A stretch of 64,000 nt of DNA from Helianthus annuus. Taxonomy: Eukaryota > Streptophyta > Magnoliopsida > Asterales > Asteraceae. The DNA lies in contig NC_035447.2 of the NCBI RefSeq assembly GCF_002127325.2, positions 30,377,249 through 30,441,248 of the forward strand. Reading direction: 5' to 3'. The position numbers were made by a program, and so were the translations under genes. Position 1 is the first letter of the stretch. Every line of letters begins with the position of its first letter. Below the pieces are notes generated by a model. The model was not told the DNA's origin. It made no database searches and saw only the letters and a list, made by a program, of their open reading frames with translations. Below are positions 22,257 through 35,065 of the stretch, piece after piece.

Positions 22257-23398
22257 GTCTCCCCTACTTTAGGAGATCTCGTCCTCGAAATCTAAGAGGA
22301 AAACTTTTGAAAAGATGACATCTAATGATTCAAAAAGAGGGAAATAAATGAGACTTTGATCATAATGTTTTTGTTTAGGAAAATTGATTTCATGTATGCA
22401 TCACATAGCACATTGTTTTTCACATGAATTGCCAAATAGTTTCACATAGAATAGCATAGTATTGCACATAGAATAACATAGTGTTACACATAGAATATCA
22501 TGTATAATGAAAGCAAGATAAATTTAGTTTGTTCACGAAGGAGTAATTATTAATTGTTTTAGATTGCGATAATAACGTGCTTCGTGTTCCCAAACTTGAA
22601 ATGAAGATAACGCTCAAAATGTAAATCACATGATAATTGAGATAACATAAAAAGAGATTCATCATAAAAACATGGAGTGTCACGGAACGTAACATAGACT
22701 ATTCCAAAGTGAATCGAAATCCTTTTCGAATTAAGGAGACGTGCTTTGACCTAATAGACAAACACTCTCATCGAGGAGCGACTAACGATGTTTGTCCTTC
22801 CAGTTACTACACGTCCTTAATCGATTGGGAAAATCGAAACTTTGGCGAGATCGAAAATCAAGGAATGGGACTAGTTAACAAGATGCGAGTTTCACCTCTA
22901 ACTTGATAACATCGTACCCTAATGTGGTTGGTACTCATCCAAAGATGAGGGTCCACTAGAATATGAAATGGAAAACTCCCAACAAGGTTTGGATATCACT
23001 CCTAACTTGAGGGTAGATTTCGTGCAAAAATCAAAGTATAGCTGAGTGAAAATCATCACCAAGTGTGGGAATCACCCCTATCTTGATGAATCATTTCGAT
23101 TGTGTTGTAAGAGTGTCTTCAAAGCTTCCAGGTGTGTATTGTGTTAGCCTTAGGAAAGGCTTGTATATTAGAAGTCCAAAAGAATAGAGGGAAGCAAGGA
23201 AGAGAGAAAGGAATAATGTCTTAAACAGCACATCAATGAGAAAGCTCCTAAACTATAGACTAGGCAAAGCAAGGCATTCCTAATTCCCTATAGTTATGGC
23301 TCTGATACCAATCTGGTATCAGAGTACTCCTACTATAGACTGGGGAAAGGTATAGGAATTCTACCTAATTCCCTATAGTTATGGCTCTGATACCAATC
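22257..23398 (-). other. Short internal region of the nested element
   Basis: Holds the polypurine tract at its left end, about 850 bp without a convincing ORF, and two copies of a PBS-containing block (23281-23314 and 23366-23400, offset about 85 bp). The first PBS copy (23300-23310) is followed after three bases by its own inverse (23314-23324), a perfect 11-bp hairpin. The longest frames (about 65 codons) show no retroviral motif. Confidence 0.6.
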
Positions 23399-26223
23399 TG
23401 TCACACCCCAACCGATGGCGGAAACATCGGGATGAGACGTACAAACTGTTCAAAGACATCATAACACTAAATGTGACAATATAATTAAATTCCATTTATT
23501 AATAATTCAAAGTTTCATACAAAGTCTCAAAAAGAAATAACATAACATTAAACAAGTTTATTTCGTAGGTGGGTTTCTAAGCCATCCTATTTATTTCTTC
23601 AATCTTGATTCCTCATCCTGCAGTATGCATTTAAAATAAAGTCAACAAAACATGTTGGCGAGTATACAAGTTTGTACATAGCATAATAGAGTTAAAATAG
23701 TTTAACAGGATCTAGTCCACGTGAATACTTGAATTCATATTAACAGTTATACTCGTAACGATGAAACTATGTGTTCAAACCATAGTTTAACGCAATTAAC
23801 ATAGCCTAACCCTCGAAAGGGTGGTAACATAGAGTTAAAAATCCTAACAATACCCATAATATTACGGGAGGGGCGTTACAACCTACAGCGCTGCCATTGT
23901 TAGGGGAGGCTTGCAAAGTTAATGAACACACAGCCATAAATGTTTAACATTAGCATAACATGATTAACATGAGTCAAATAGATTCACAAGAAATGTGGAT
24001 AGATAGTGCAAAAATGTTTAACATAGTGTTTTTGATATAGGAAATGCATACTACACCCAAAAGTGTAAAATCGAAAATGGGTCATGTATACTCACCTTAG
24101 AGTGCGTTGCGTTTATTGGTATAAGATAGAATAATAGACTGATAGAATCCCAAGAGATGTGCACAAGAGAATTACCCTATTAATTTTGAGGTTTGTTAAA
24201 TATTGGGAATTTTGGAAATTATTAGATAACAAGGCATTCATGAAAATAAAATAAGATTAACATTTCTAATTATTAATCGTATGCCTTATATTTTATATTT
24301 AATAAGATATGACAAATAAACGAGTAAAATAAATATTGATTTTACCAAAGTACTATAAATATAATACCAAAATGTTGGGTTAGATAAGTAACACTTCTGA
24401 TATGTATATAATTATTTTAGATTAATAATCTTGAATAAATAATCTATTTGTAAATATAAAATAACAATTCTATAAATAATAAGTCTATTTATAAAATTAT
24501 GATTATATAAAATAAAATAATAAATCTGAACATAATTCTGATTTTAATATTATAATAATTCTGATTAAATAAAAATATAATTTCTGAAAATATAAATTCT
24601 GATATAATAACAATAAAATTCTGATTTTATAAAATAAAGTTCTGACTTTAGAATAAAGTATTAAATCTGATTTTAAATATAAATTCTGATTTTATAAATA
24701 AAGTAAAATAATAATTCTGTTTTAATAAAATTAAATCTCTGATTTTAAAATATGAATTCTGTTATAATATTAACAAATCTGAAAAAATAATATTTCTGAA
24801 AAATAGTAAATTCTGATTTAATAAAAAATACAATTTCTGATATAATACAATAATAATTCTGATCTAAGTAATATATTAAATCTGAAAATAACAATTCAAT
24901 AAATCTGAAAATAAATAATAATTCAGCTTGTTTAAATATTAATTTAATAGTAATAATTCTGGAAATATAAATAAATCCTGATTTAAATATAAAAATCTGA
25001 TTTAAAATTTTGAATAAATCAATAAATCTGAATAATTCAATTATTAAAATTCAGATTTAAAAGTATATTTCAATAGATCTGATTTTATTATTATCTAATA
25101 ATTTTAATAATATTAATAATAATAACAATAAACATAATAATAATAATAATAATAATAAAAATAAACTGTAACTAATAAATAAAATAAACAAAAAAAAGAA
25201 GAAGAAAAGAGATCGCAAACGTTACCGGACGGCGGCGGCACGGCGGTGGTCGGAGATGGTCAGCGGCGGTGAAGTTCCGGCGAGGAGGTGGTTCCGGCGA
25301 CGAAGTCGGAGTCGGCTCGGGTTTGTTTCGGTTTCGGTTGATTTCGGTTTGTAAAGGAAAGGAACGAGAATGAGGGGTTTGGGTCGGGTTTTTATAAGGG
25401 TTGTCTGGTCGTCAGTTACGGATAATGAACGGGTTCCGGTAAACAAAAAAGGCCGAGGAAGACGATCAGAACAGGCTGGGCGGTTTCTTTTGTTTGAATT
25501 TAAATTCGCAATTAATGTAAGTTTAAATAGAAAGCAGATCCAAATCATTCACATGTTCTGGTGTAGACCAGTTGGTTTGTGCGCTGTTTTAGTTGTTGTT
25601 GGTCGCGGGTTCGAAACCCCGGTCACGCCTTTTCTTGGGATTTAATCCCTTTTTTGATACAGTTAGTTTTAACTAACTGGGTTAGCCACTAACTGAGTTT
25701 TCCAACTGCTGCCCTTTAATAAAACTAACCAGGTTAGGTTATTTAACCGGGTTTTCACTAACGGGGTTAGTTTAGTTAACGAAAATGCTTAAAATCAAAG
25801 AAAATTCAGAAAATAATTATTTATTTAATTTAAATTGTTATTTTATTTATCTAAAATATTAATAAAATAATATAAATATCAAATTTAACCCAAACTTCAA
25901 TATTTTTACCAAATTAGCGTATAAATTCCCAATTTTTGCACGGTTTAGGGTAATCTCTTGGCAACGATGAATTTAAGAGTCGAAATTAAGATGTGATTCC
26001 ACTGTTTTTACGTGTTTAACATAGTTTCAACGTGTTTCAATTGTTTCAACAATACACAGCATTCAAACACAAATATGGATAAAATCATGCATTTTCATTA
26101 TGATTTCAAGTCTCGAGTACAATTTGGAATTTGAAACAAATACCACGAAGGTACAACTTACAAAAATAGAAAGTACAAGTAGACTTGCCAAAAATGGAAA
26201 GATTGAAAATACGAGATGTCACA
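23399..26223 (-). repeat. 5' LTR of the nested element
   Basis: Near-identical copy of 19438-22256. Differences include AGTACTATAAAT against AGTATTATAAAT, one extra A in the run before GGCCGAGG, and GAGTTTTCCAACTGC against GAGTTAGTGC. In the minus orientation this copy carries the promoter for the element. Confidence 0.85.
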
Positions 26224-26891
26224 GCTGGGCTGTTCGATCGGCTGACAGCCTGATCGGTCAACAGCTTGGTTCGAGGGTTCGGGCGACGGTTTGCGATATT
26301 TCGGTTTCGATCGAGTACGATAGAGTTTCCCATTCAAATTACTTTTAATCCCAACCACTATATCTAACATACAATCATCTATATTTTACCTTATCCTTAC
26401 GTTACCATTCGTCGCAGTTCGATTTTGATTGTATTTGATTTGAGTTTCGAGTTTCGATTCGAGTTTCGATTAAGTAACACACCAAACATGAATTAAACAC
26501 GCACAGGTAACACATAAGGCACACACACAAGTATTATAACACCAAATTCGCATATTTCGAGTCTCGAGTTCGATGGTGGTTAGATCGGTTTGAATGTAGA
26601 TTAGTTAACTTTATCGCATTGTTACTTCCTACTATTTACAGTCGTAAATCGATTCGTGTTGATAAAACATTCGATTACTTCGATTCTTTCTTGATTACAA
26701 CACTTACTCCACATAACTAAAACTGAAAATAGACTATCTACAGTCAAAGAAAGTTAAAGTTGACTTGGACTTTGACTTTGACATTCGAAAACATAGGGTG
26801 TTACAGCCTCCCCTTGTCTAGGGAATTTCGTCCCGAAATTAGGCTCGAAGCTGCACAGCACCGTGGATTACCAATTTGACGCTTCAGATCT

Positions 26892-27810
26892 TCATTTGAA
26901 CAACTGCGGGTACTTGGCCTTCATGTCGCTTTCGAGTTCCCAAGTGAACTTCGCGCCTCGTTTGCCTTCCCATCGGACTTTCACGATAGGGATGCGAGAG
27001 CGTCTGAGTTGCTTGGTCTGGCGGTCCATGATTTCGACAGGCTTTTCCACGAAGTGTAGCGTTTCGTTGACCTGAAGATCGTTGAGAGGTACAATCAAAT
27101 CATGGTCAGCTAGGCACTTTCGGAGGTTTGACACATGGAAAGTCGGGTGGACGTTACTGAGTTCCTCCGGTAGTTCGAGTTTGTAGGCGACTTTTCCGAT
27201 CCTTTCCAGAATCTTAAAAGGTCCAACATATCGAGGCGCTAGTTTCCCTTTCTTGCCGAATCTGACTACACCCTTCCAAGGGGATACCTTTAGGAGTACG
27301 TAGTCGCCAACGTCAAATTCCAGGGGCTTGCGTCTTCTATCGGCGTAACTTTTCTGTCTATCCCTGGCCTTTGCCAAGTTGTCGCGGATCTGGAGGATTT
27401 TGTCAGTCGTTTCTTGTAGTATCTCGGGACCGGTTATTGCGAATGACCGATCTCGTGCCACACAATAGGTGAACGACATCTTCTTCCATACAGTGCCTCA
27501 AATGGTGCCATTTGTATGCTGGCATGATAGCTGTTGTTGTACGAGAATTCGACTAGTGGCAGATGTTTGTTCCAACTACCACCGAAATCTATAACACACG
27601 CGCGGAGCATGTCTTCAAGAGTACGGATCGTTCTTTCAGTCTGTCCGTCAGTTTGAGGATGAAACGCAGTACTCAGATTAAGCGACGTACCAAGGGCCGC
27701 TTGAAACGTTTCCCACAATCCCGAAGTAAACCGAGCGTCACGGTCTGAAATGATGTCACGAGGCGTACCATGATTACAAATGATCTCGTCGGTGTAGATT
27801 TGGGCTAGTC
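26892..27810 (-). pseudogene. Gypsy integrase catalytic end and chromodomain-like tail
   Basis: From 27810 the frame reads [20 protein letters not shown] (second catalytic Asp in SDRDARF) and [16 protein letters not shown] (catalytic Glu). One A is missing near 27435 relative to the copy at 35690, shifting into the frame with [45 protein letters not shown] and the final [15 protein letters not shown]. The tail probably targets integration to heterochromatin. It stops at 26892. Confidence 0.8.
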
Positions 27811-28960
27811 TTCTACCTTGTAGTCTTCCCGTATCGGTAGAAAATGGGCTGATTTGGTCAGACGATCTACTATAACCCAAATCCTGTCGTGACCTGAAGG
27901 CGTGGGTGGGAGTTTGGTTATGAAATCCATAGCTATACTCTCCCACTTCCATATGGGAATTGGAGGTTGTTCGAGTAAGCCGGAAGGTCGTTGATGTTCA
28001 GCCTTGACTCTTGCACAAGTCAGGCAACCTCCAACATAGAGAGCAATATCCCGTTTCATACCCGGCCACCAGTACTTGTAACGAAGGTCCTGGTACATTT
28101 TATCGGCACCGGGATGAATAGAGTATCGGGACTTGTGGGCTTCGTTCATTATAATCTTTCGTAAATCGGTCCGCTTGGGGATCCAGATTCGGTCCAGGTA
28201 ATAGAAAATCCCATCTGCTTTGCTTACAAGCTGAGCTCCATCATGATAGATTCTCTCCTTCTTCAAGGTGCGTTCGTTGAAACAAGCATGCTGAGCTTCG
28301 CGGATAAGAGCTTCGAGGTTGTGCTGGGCTTGGGTATTGCGAATACTAAGCAAATAACTCCGTCTGCTGAGTGCGTCGGCAACAACATTTGCCTTGTCTG
28401 GGTGATAACGAATCTCACAGTCGTAATCGTTAAGAAGTTCTACCCATCGGCGTTGACGCATGTTAAGTTCTTTCTGATTAAAGATGTGTTGTAAACTCCT
28501 GTGATCGGTGAAGATCGTACACTTGGTACCATACAGGTAGTGTCGCCAAATCTTCAGTGCAAAAACAACTGCGCCTAGCTCGAGATCGTGGGTTGTATAG
28601 TTCTTCTCGTGGATTTTGAGCTGTCGAGATGCGTAAGCTATAACCTTGTCTCGTTGCATGAGGACACGGCCAAGACCAAGGTTAGAAGCATCACAGTAGA
28701 CAATGAAATCGTCGTTTCCGTCCGGCAACGTGAGAACGGGAGCATTGCAGAGTTTGTGCTTAAGGGTTTGAAAAGCAGACTCTTGTTCAGTTCCCCAAAC
28801 AAAAGACCTGTCTTTATGGGTAAGAGCGGTAAGCGGCACAACGATCTTAGAGAATCCTTCGATGAATCGTCGGTAATAACCCGCTAATCCAAGAAATGAT
28901 CGGACTTCGGACGAGTTATTTGGCGTAATCCAGCTTTTAACTGCTTCAATCTTCGCGGGC
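27811..28960 (-). pseudogene. Gypsy RNase H and integrase N-terminal half
   Basis: Contains [15 protein letters not shown] connection sequence ([14 protein letters not shown]), RNase H motifs [32 protein letters not shown] and [10 protein letters not shown], the integrase zinc module (H-x6-H..CLTC) and the first catalytic aspartate region ([14 protein letters not shown]). The frame breaks near 27811, where one G present in the copy at about 36070 is missing. Confidence 0.8.
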
Positions 28961-30424
28961 CACGATGTGACCCAGAAACTGAACCTCCTCCAACCAGAAT
29001 TCGCACTTGGAGAATTTGGCATAGATTTGGTTCCCCTGGAGTAACTCGAGGACCAAACGTAGATGTTGCGCGTGTTCGGCTTTCGATTTGGAATAAATCA
29101 GGACATCGTCGATGAACACAATGACGAAACGGTCAAGATAAGGCTTACACACGCGATTCATCAGATCCATAAAAACCGCTGGTGCGTTGGTTAGACCAAA
29201 AGGCATAACAACGAACTCATAGTGGCCGTATCGTGTGCGAAAGGCTGTTTTATGTACATCTTCTTCTTGAATGCGCAACTGATGATAGCCTGAACGTAAA
29301 TCGATCTTCGAGAAACACTTGGCACCTTGCAGCTGATCAAATAAGTCATTGATTCGAGGCAAGGGGTAACGGTTCTTGATGGTTAGCTTATTCAATTCCC
29401 GATAGTCGATGCACATCCTGAACGACCCATCCTTCTTTTTGACGAAAAGGACTGGCGCGCCCCAAGGAGAGGTGCTCGGGTGAATAAAGCCTTTTTCAAG
29501 TAACTCATGGAGTTGGTTTGAGAGTTCCCTCATTTCGGATGGCGCGAGTCGATAAGGGGCTTTGGCAACAGGGTTAGCTCCAGGAATAAGGTCGATACGA
29601 AAGTCGATATCACGACTTGGAGGTAGTCCAGGAAGATCACCAGGAAACACCTGAGGAAATTCACGAACCACTGGAACGTCTTTGACTTCAACCTTCTTTT
29701 TCTTTTCCTTCTCCGCTACTACGATGTTGGCCAAGAAAGCGCTGTATTCCTTGCGGTGATACTTGCTAGCTTGGACGCATGACATAAGTATAAGACCCTT
29801 CGAAGCTGTTTCACCGTACACACATAGTAGATCACCATTCGTGAGCGAGAATCGAATCATCTTTTCGAAGCATACAACTTCAGCATGGTTTTCGCGAAGA
29901 AAGTCCATGCCTACTATGACGTCAAAACTTCCGAGTTGCATCGGAATAAGGTCGATTGGAAAGAGGTGATTGTTGAGCTCGAGAGTACAATCACGGAGAA
30001 TAGAGTTAACGGCGACAGTTCTTCCAGTAGCGACTTCGACTTTGAATGACGAGGGGAGATAAGAACGCTTACGGCTAAGGAGCTTCTCGAATTCAAATGA
30101 CACAAAGCAGTTATCGGCTCCAGTATCAAACAAACAGGATGCATAAATACCATTCACAAGGAACATACCATTAACCACGTTGTTGTCAGCCTGGGCTTGA
30201 CGGGAATTGATGTTAAAGGTTCTAGCACGGGCTGCTTGCTGTTGCTGCTGAGGCTGCTGCTGGTGGGGTTCTTGCTTCACAACCCGGTTCGGGCACATGT
30301 TTGCAAAGTGGTTAGGGTCACCACATGCAAAGCAGACTCGAGCATTGACCGCGGGTGCTTGAGCTGCAGGTTGGCCTTAAGAGGCTGGAAGTAGAGCTTG
30401 ATGAGCGGCAGCTTGAACTGGGGC
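28960..30424 (-). pseudogene. Gypsy protease and reverse transcriptase, broken at both ends
   Basis: Same frame as the gag part, separated from it by two stops (30425-30427 and 30377-30379). It begins with a second knuckle, [14 protein letters not shown], then a Gln-rich linker, the aspartic protease motif LFDTGAD (near 30119-30127) and the reverse transcriptase blocks [44 protein letters not shown] and the catalytic [11 protein letters not shown] (Ty3-type variant of YxDD, about 29085). The frame is lost near 28960, where a short deletion removed the link to RNase H. Confidence 0.8.
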
Positions 30425-30427
30425 TTA

Positions 30428-31494
30428 ACGGGGACCATATCGGCAGTTCGCAGTGAAATGGCCGTAGAGGTTGCAGTGGGCGCAGAAACGACAGGCAACT
30501 CCCACCGGATGATGGTATGAGCATGTCGGGCAGAGCGGGTGGGGGCCTGTGTAAGCGCGCTTAGCTGGCGGCGCATTGATCACTGGAGCTTGTCGGTGGT
30601 GAGACTGCTGTTGAGCCGGTACGGCTTGCAGAGGGGCAGCAGTTGTTGTCACAGCACGGTTCTTGTTGCTGGAGCTGTTGTTGTTGTGCTTCTTCTTTCT
30701 TCTTGACGACTTGGAGGGTTGAGCAGTGGTGGTGTCGACGGTTGACGTGGCGGTGGCTTGGTGCAGAGACTTGGTATGTTTATCCCAGAAACCAGACTTT
30801 ACTCGCTTGTCATTGATCTCGGCGGCAAGCAAGTAGGTCTCCTCAATTGATGATGTCTTGGCGGCGTGAACAAAGTCGGCTACACAATCGGGTAGGGCTT
30901 GAATATACTTCTTGATGGCCATATCTGGAGTCTTGACCTGATCGGGACAGATGATGCTGAGCTGCTTAAAGCGTGCAGTTAAAGCAGCGTTGTCTCCATC
31001 CTTCTGCTTGATGTTCCAAAACTCGTCCTCCAGCTTTTGGCGTTCATGGGGAGGGCAAAATTCGTCCATCATAATTGCCTTTAACTCCTCCCAAGTCAGC
31101 TCATAAGCTGCATCATTTCCGCGCTTGTTTCGTTCGGCCGTCCCCAGTCTAGAGCTCGGGACTGGAAGACGCCTGTAGCATTGAGGGTGCGGAGATTCTC
31201 AAGACAACCGCTTTGACGCAGAGTGACTTCAACTGAATCGAACCATTGAAACATGGCGGTAGGGCCATCTTCTCCGGTGAATTCCTTGGGTCCGCATGCT
31301 TTAAACTGTTTGAAGCTGAACCCAGTCTTGCTAGCATCTTTGGAAGCGTTGGTTCGCGACTCTTCAGACGACTTGCTAGCGTTTTCATATGCATCGCTTA
31401 CAGCTTTTGCCACACTCTTGGCGATGAGAGTAGCGAGACGCTTGTCTCTCTTCTCTTGGCGAGTCAGATGGTGTCGGGATCCAGACGACGACAT
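30428..31494 (-). pseudogene. Gypsy gag, frameshifted
   Basis: The frame opens at MSSSGSRHHLTRQEKRDKR and contains FKQFKACGPKEFTGEDG, typical of plant Gypsy capsid. A one-base loss near 31141 shifts the frame. The rest continues as MMDEFCPPHERQKLEDEFWN to the first Cys/His knuckle (CRFCAHCNLYGHFTANC) and stops at TAA 30425-30427. Gag would form the particle that packages the RNA. An alternative ATG lies eight codons upstream at 31518. Confidence 0.75.
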
Positions 31495-32591
31495 GGTCTG
31501 CAACAGGCATCGTCGCATGTCTCAGACACAACAAATCGAATCTCACCTCACACGTCTACTACTTACTAAAGCTTAGAAACGCGTCGAAACATGTATCACA
31601 TAAACACATAGGCACATAACCACATATTCACGTAATCACAGAAGCACATAGGCACATAGAGCACAGAGACACATAAACACAGAAGCACATACACATTTAA
31701 ACACAGAAGCAGTCAGAATACAGAAACCTATTATTCAAAGCTCGCTTGTCGTATAGTATATCGAGTAGTTTCGTATGCTCGTATAGCATGTCGAGGATAC
31801 TATAGCGTATATCGCATTATAGCATCGTCTAGAATTGCAACGACTTGTTAGCGATGTGTAGTGTGTTGTGTGATTTGCGAAAACAGAAGACGTTAGATCA
31901 AAACCCAAGGTACCTCAAAACGCTAACAATTTAAGCACACAACAGGTAATTACATATAAGGCACATAAAAATTGACGAAGCATCGAAATCGGGAACTGGA
32001 TTGTCTGCGGCTACTAGACATCGACTACCCAAAGCGATTCGACTATTCATACTAGACTTGTCGTCACATTTCGACTTTCCGGCTCGTGCTTCTGTCTCGA
32101 TTCTTGGGCATTCAACACGCATTCCTTAGGTCATACTTGTGAGTTCAGGTCGTTGGAGTCCGTCGAGGCTTTGGTGAGATGAGTAAAGGTTGGAATAAGT
32201 TGCCAAGGTTCGGGTTCCACCCCTGGCTTAGCAATTTCTTCCTTGCTTTAGTAAAAGTTGAGGAGATTATGCATCAAAATATGGATTTCACTCCTGATTT
32301 GGTATAATTCTCCTCGTTTGTTGTTCGAAAATCGTGAGAAAATCATAGGTAAATTGGTGAAATCGGCATTAGTCAAGTAATCTAGCCAGGAGTTTGCGGC
32401 TTTCACACCTAATCCTGACTAAATCGCTCGACCTTAATCAAAAATTCGAGTGCAGTGCTAGCGAGGGTATCTGGTTATAACACCTAACTGAGTCTTGCTG
32501 GTTCCTAACTATAGTCTAGGTCTCTAAGACAGCGACCCGGACTAGGTCGTGTCTTGCCTAATTCCCTATAGTTATGGCTCTGATACCAATC

Positions 32592-35065
32592 TTTCACACC
32601 CCAACCGATGGCGGAATCATCGGGGCATGGCACTGAGCGAAACAGATTGTTCAGAAGTTTCCATAACAACTATCTATATAATTCAGTTAAAGATATGTCC
32701 CATACCGTATCCCGAATAAACAAATACCTTATTACAGATAATCATCCAAACAAGTAATTCCGTTTCGACAACTCAGATTTAATTTAATACAAAACATGAA
32801 TATTGTTCAAATGCTCCTAAAGACCCAGCCTGACAAGATCTACAGACAACTATGCTCTAGTTGCTTTTTCCTGACAGACAACTATTTGTTGGGGGCCTCT
32901 AGAGCTTTATTCTAGCGTCGCTTTCCTAGCAAGCAAACAGCTTAAACACCTGTCACATACGTTAAAATACAGTCAATACATAAATGTAAAGGTGAGCATA
33001 CAAGTTTGATACAGCATATAGAGTTCGAATAGTTTACGCATAACCAACACGTACACAGAGGAAAACGAAGCATGTTAATTATCGACATGGATCTATCGAT
33101 ACGAATGACTGCGGGTTGACTGTCCGAGACGCTTCGCAATACATGATTACCACCGTAATCCATGCAAGTAATTGTCCTTAACAACCCCCGTGTGAACGGG
33201 TACTGAGTCCAAACTATAGTACTACGTCGTTAAGGCAGGTAGACAGCATTCCACGTGTAAACACAATCAACAAGCATTCATTTAGTCACGTAATACATGC
33301 GAATCGGTTAGCGTTCAAATAGTTTGAGTAGTGTGATCGTTTGTGTTTTAATATAAGTAACGTATGTAACACCCAAAAGTGCTAAAAGGAGAAAGGGATC
33401 GAGTATACTCACAGCGGTTGATTGATGGATTGAAGGGAGCGCTTGAGAGTAGGTTTAGCCTGAATAGTTCGATAGCATAACGATGAATACACGAATAATG
33501 GAAACAAGTGTAAGTGGGTCGAACAGCCTGGTCGATCGAACGACAGGTTCGATCGAGTGGGTTGTTCGTTCGGCTGGACAATCCGTTCGGACAGCCTGCT
33601 CGATCGGACGGCAGGCTCGATCGGCTGGACTGTTCGAGTGGATTGTTTCTTCCCTTGGGTGGGATGTGTTTGTGTATGATGGTTTGAACTTTTGAAGTTT
33701 TTGTTGTAGCATTTGAGAACACTGAAGTGTTCTTACCTTTCAGGTCTAACACTTGGCTGTTCTGATTATTTGACGCTATATTGAGGTAGTTTGACAACGA
33801 GTTGAACACTGACACTTTAGTTCTTACTTGTTTCTCCTGCTCGGACAGGAATCACCCAAGTCCGGCCGGTGAACGGTTCGGAACGTTGGTTTAACGTTTA
33901 GCCCGAAGTCGGTGAACCTCGTAGATAGAACCCGAATCTTGAACCACACAACCATTGGATTGATCAGTGAGTTGGCTCATGCTCCGTTTCTACCGGTTTG
34001 AAGGCATTGAGTGTAAAAGAGTTGAAAGAAAGTTGGAAATCCTCCTTTCAATCCTTTACGTCGTGTAAATGTTTAGATCTCTGATAGATCTTGACTTCTT
34101 TATGTGGAAATCGGTTAGATCCGAGCTATTCATGGTGGATTGAGGCCAAAACATGGTGTTCTTGAAGAACACCATGATGACATCATCCTAGAATGCTTAG
34201 ATCTTGATGATTTCACGGTTAGAAACCAAGATTTGAAATATAGAAAGGTGTAGGAGTACGTTTTGATTAAGAAAGTACAAGATTTAGGTTGGAAACTTAC
34301 CGAAATAGGAAGAAATCTGAGGAAAAAGGAGGAGCACGAGTTGGTCGGTCAGAACTTTCCAAAAGTGGTAAAGAGTGACAATGACAGCCCTATTTATAGG
34401 CTCCAAAAGAGGAAAGGGCTGGCCGATCGGCCAGGCTTCCCCGATCGGACAGCCTGCTCGATCGGACAATCCGTCCGATCGGCTGGGCTGTTCGATCGAC
34501 TGACAGCCTGATCGGTCAACAGCCTGGTTCGAGGGTTCGGGCGACGGTTTGCGATATTTCGGTTTCGATCGAGTACGATAGAGTTTCCCATTCAAATTAC
34601 TTTTAATCCCAACCACTATATCTAACATACAATCATCTATATTTTACCCTATCCTTACGTTACCATTCGTTCGCAGTTCGATTTCGATTGTATTTGATTT
34701 GAGTTTCGAGTTTCGAGTTTCGATTCGAGTTTCGATTGTTTCGATTGAGTAACACACCAAACATGAATTAAACACGCACAGGTAACACATAAGGGACACA
34801 CACAAGTATTATAACACCAAATTCGCATAGTTCGAGTCTCGAGTTCGATGGTGGTTAGATCGGTTTGATTGTAGATTAGTTAACTTTATCGCATTGTTAC
34901 TTCCTACTATTTACAGTCGTAAATCGATTCGTGTTGATAAAACATTCGATTCTTTCTTAACTACAACACTTACTCCACATAACTAAAACTGAAAATAGAC
35001 TATCTACAGTCAAAGAAAGTCAAAGTTGACTTGGACTTTGACATTCGAAAACACGGGGTGTTACA
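32592..35065 (-). mobile_element. Right LTR of the Ty3/Gypsy element, with internal deletion
   Basis: Runs from TTTCACACCCCAACCG (first TG mutated to TT) to GGGGTGTTACA, 2,474 bp. It is a close copy of the left LTR but lacks about 405 bp that the left has at about 18287-18691. The junction is at about 33742-33748, between copies of GTC. In minus orientation this is the 5' LTR of the complete internal region, next to the PBS at 32577-32588. Confidence 0.85.

Larger units (their letters stand above)
19438..26223 (-). mobile_element. Young non-autonomous LTR retrotransposon nested in the Gypsy LTR
   Basis: Two LTRs of 2,819 bp (19438-22256) and 2,825 bp (23399-26223) enclose only 1,142 bp. The exact target duplication GCTGG is at 19433-19437 and 26224-26228. 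The PBS (minus strand TGGTATCAGAGC, 23384-23395) lies next to the right LTR and the polypurine tract (complement of CTCCCCTACTTT, from 22258) next to the left, so the element reads on the minus strand. By eye the LTRs differ at only about ten positions. There is no gag or pol, so its proteins must come from another element. Its LTR end and PBS region match the surrounding Gypsy family, the likely helper. Confidence 0.88.
17134..26805 (-). mobile_element. Left LTR of the Ty3/Gypsy element, split by a nested retrotransposon
   Basis: On the plus strand it runs from TGTCACACCCCAACCGATGG (17134) to GGGTGTTACA (26805). On the minus strand it is a TGTAACACC..GTGTGACA LTR. The segment 19438-26228 (nested element plus one target duplication) interrupts it, so the LTR proper is about 2,881 bp. 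It is followed at 26806 by CCTCCCCTTG, the complement of the polypurine tract, so this is the 3' LTR of the minus-strand element. Confidence 0.85.
26806..32591 (-). mobile_element. Complete internal region of a Tekay/Del-like Ty3/Gypsy retrotransposon
   Basis: 5,786 bp between two LTRs, read on the minus strand: PBS (complement of 32577-32588), about 1.1-kb leader, gag, protease, reverse transcriptase, RNase H, integrase and a chromodomain-like tail, then the polypurine tract at 26806. The order PR-RT-RH-IN is that of Ty3/Gypsy. The C-terminal [18 protein letters not shown] block is that of chromoviruses. The clade assignment is from memory. The reading frame is broken in at least six places, so this copy is defective. 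Confidence 0.82.
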
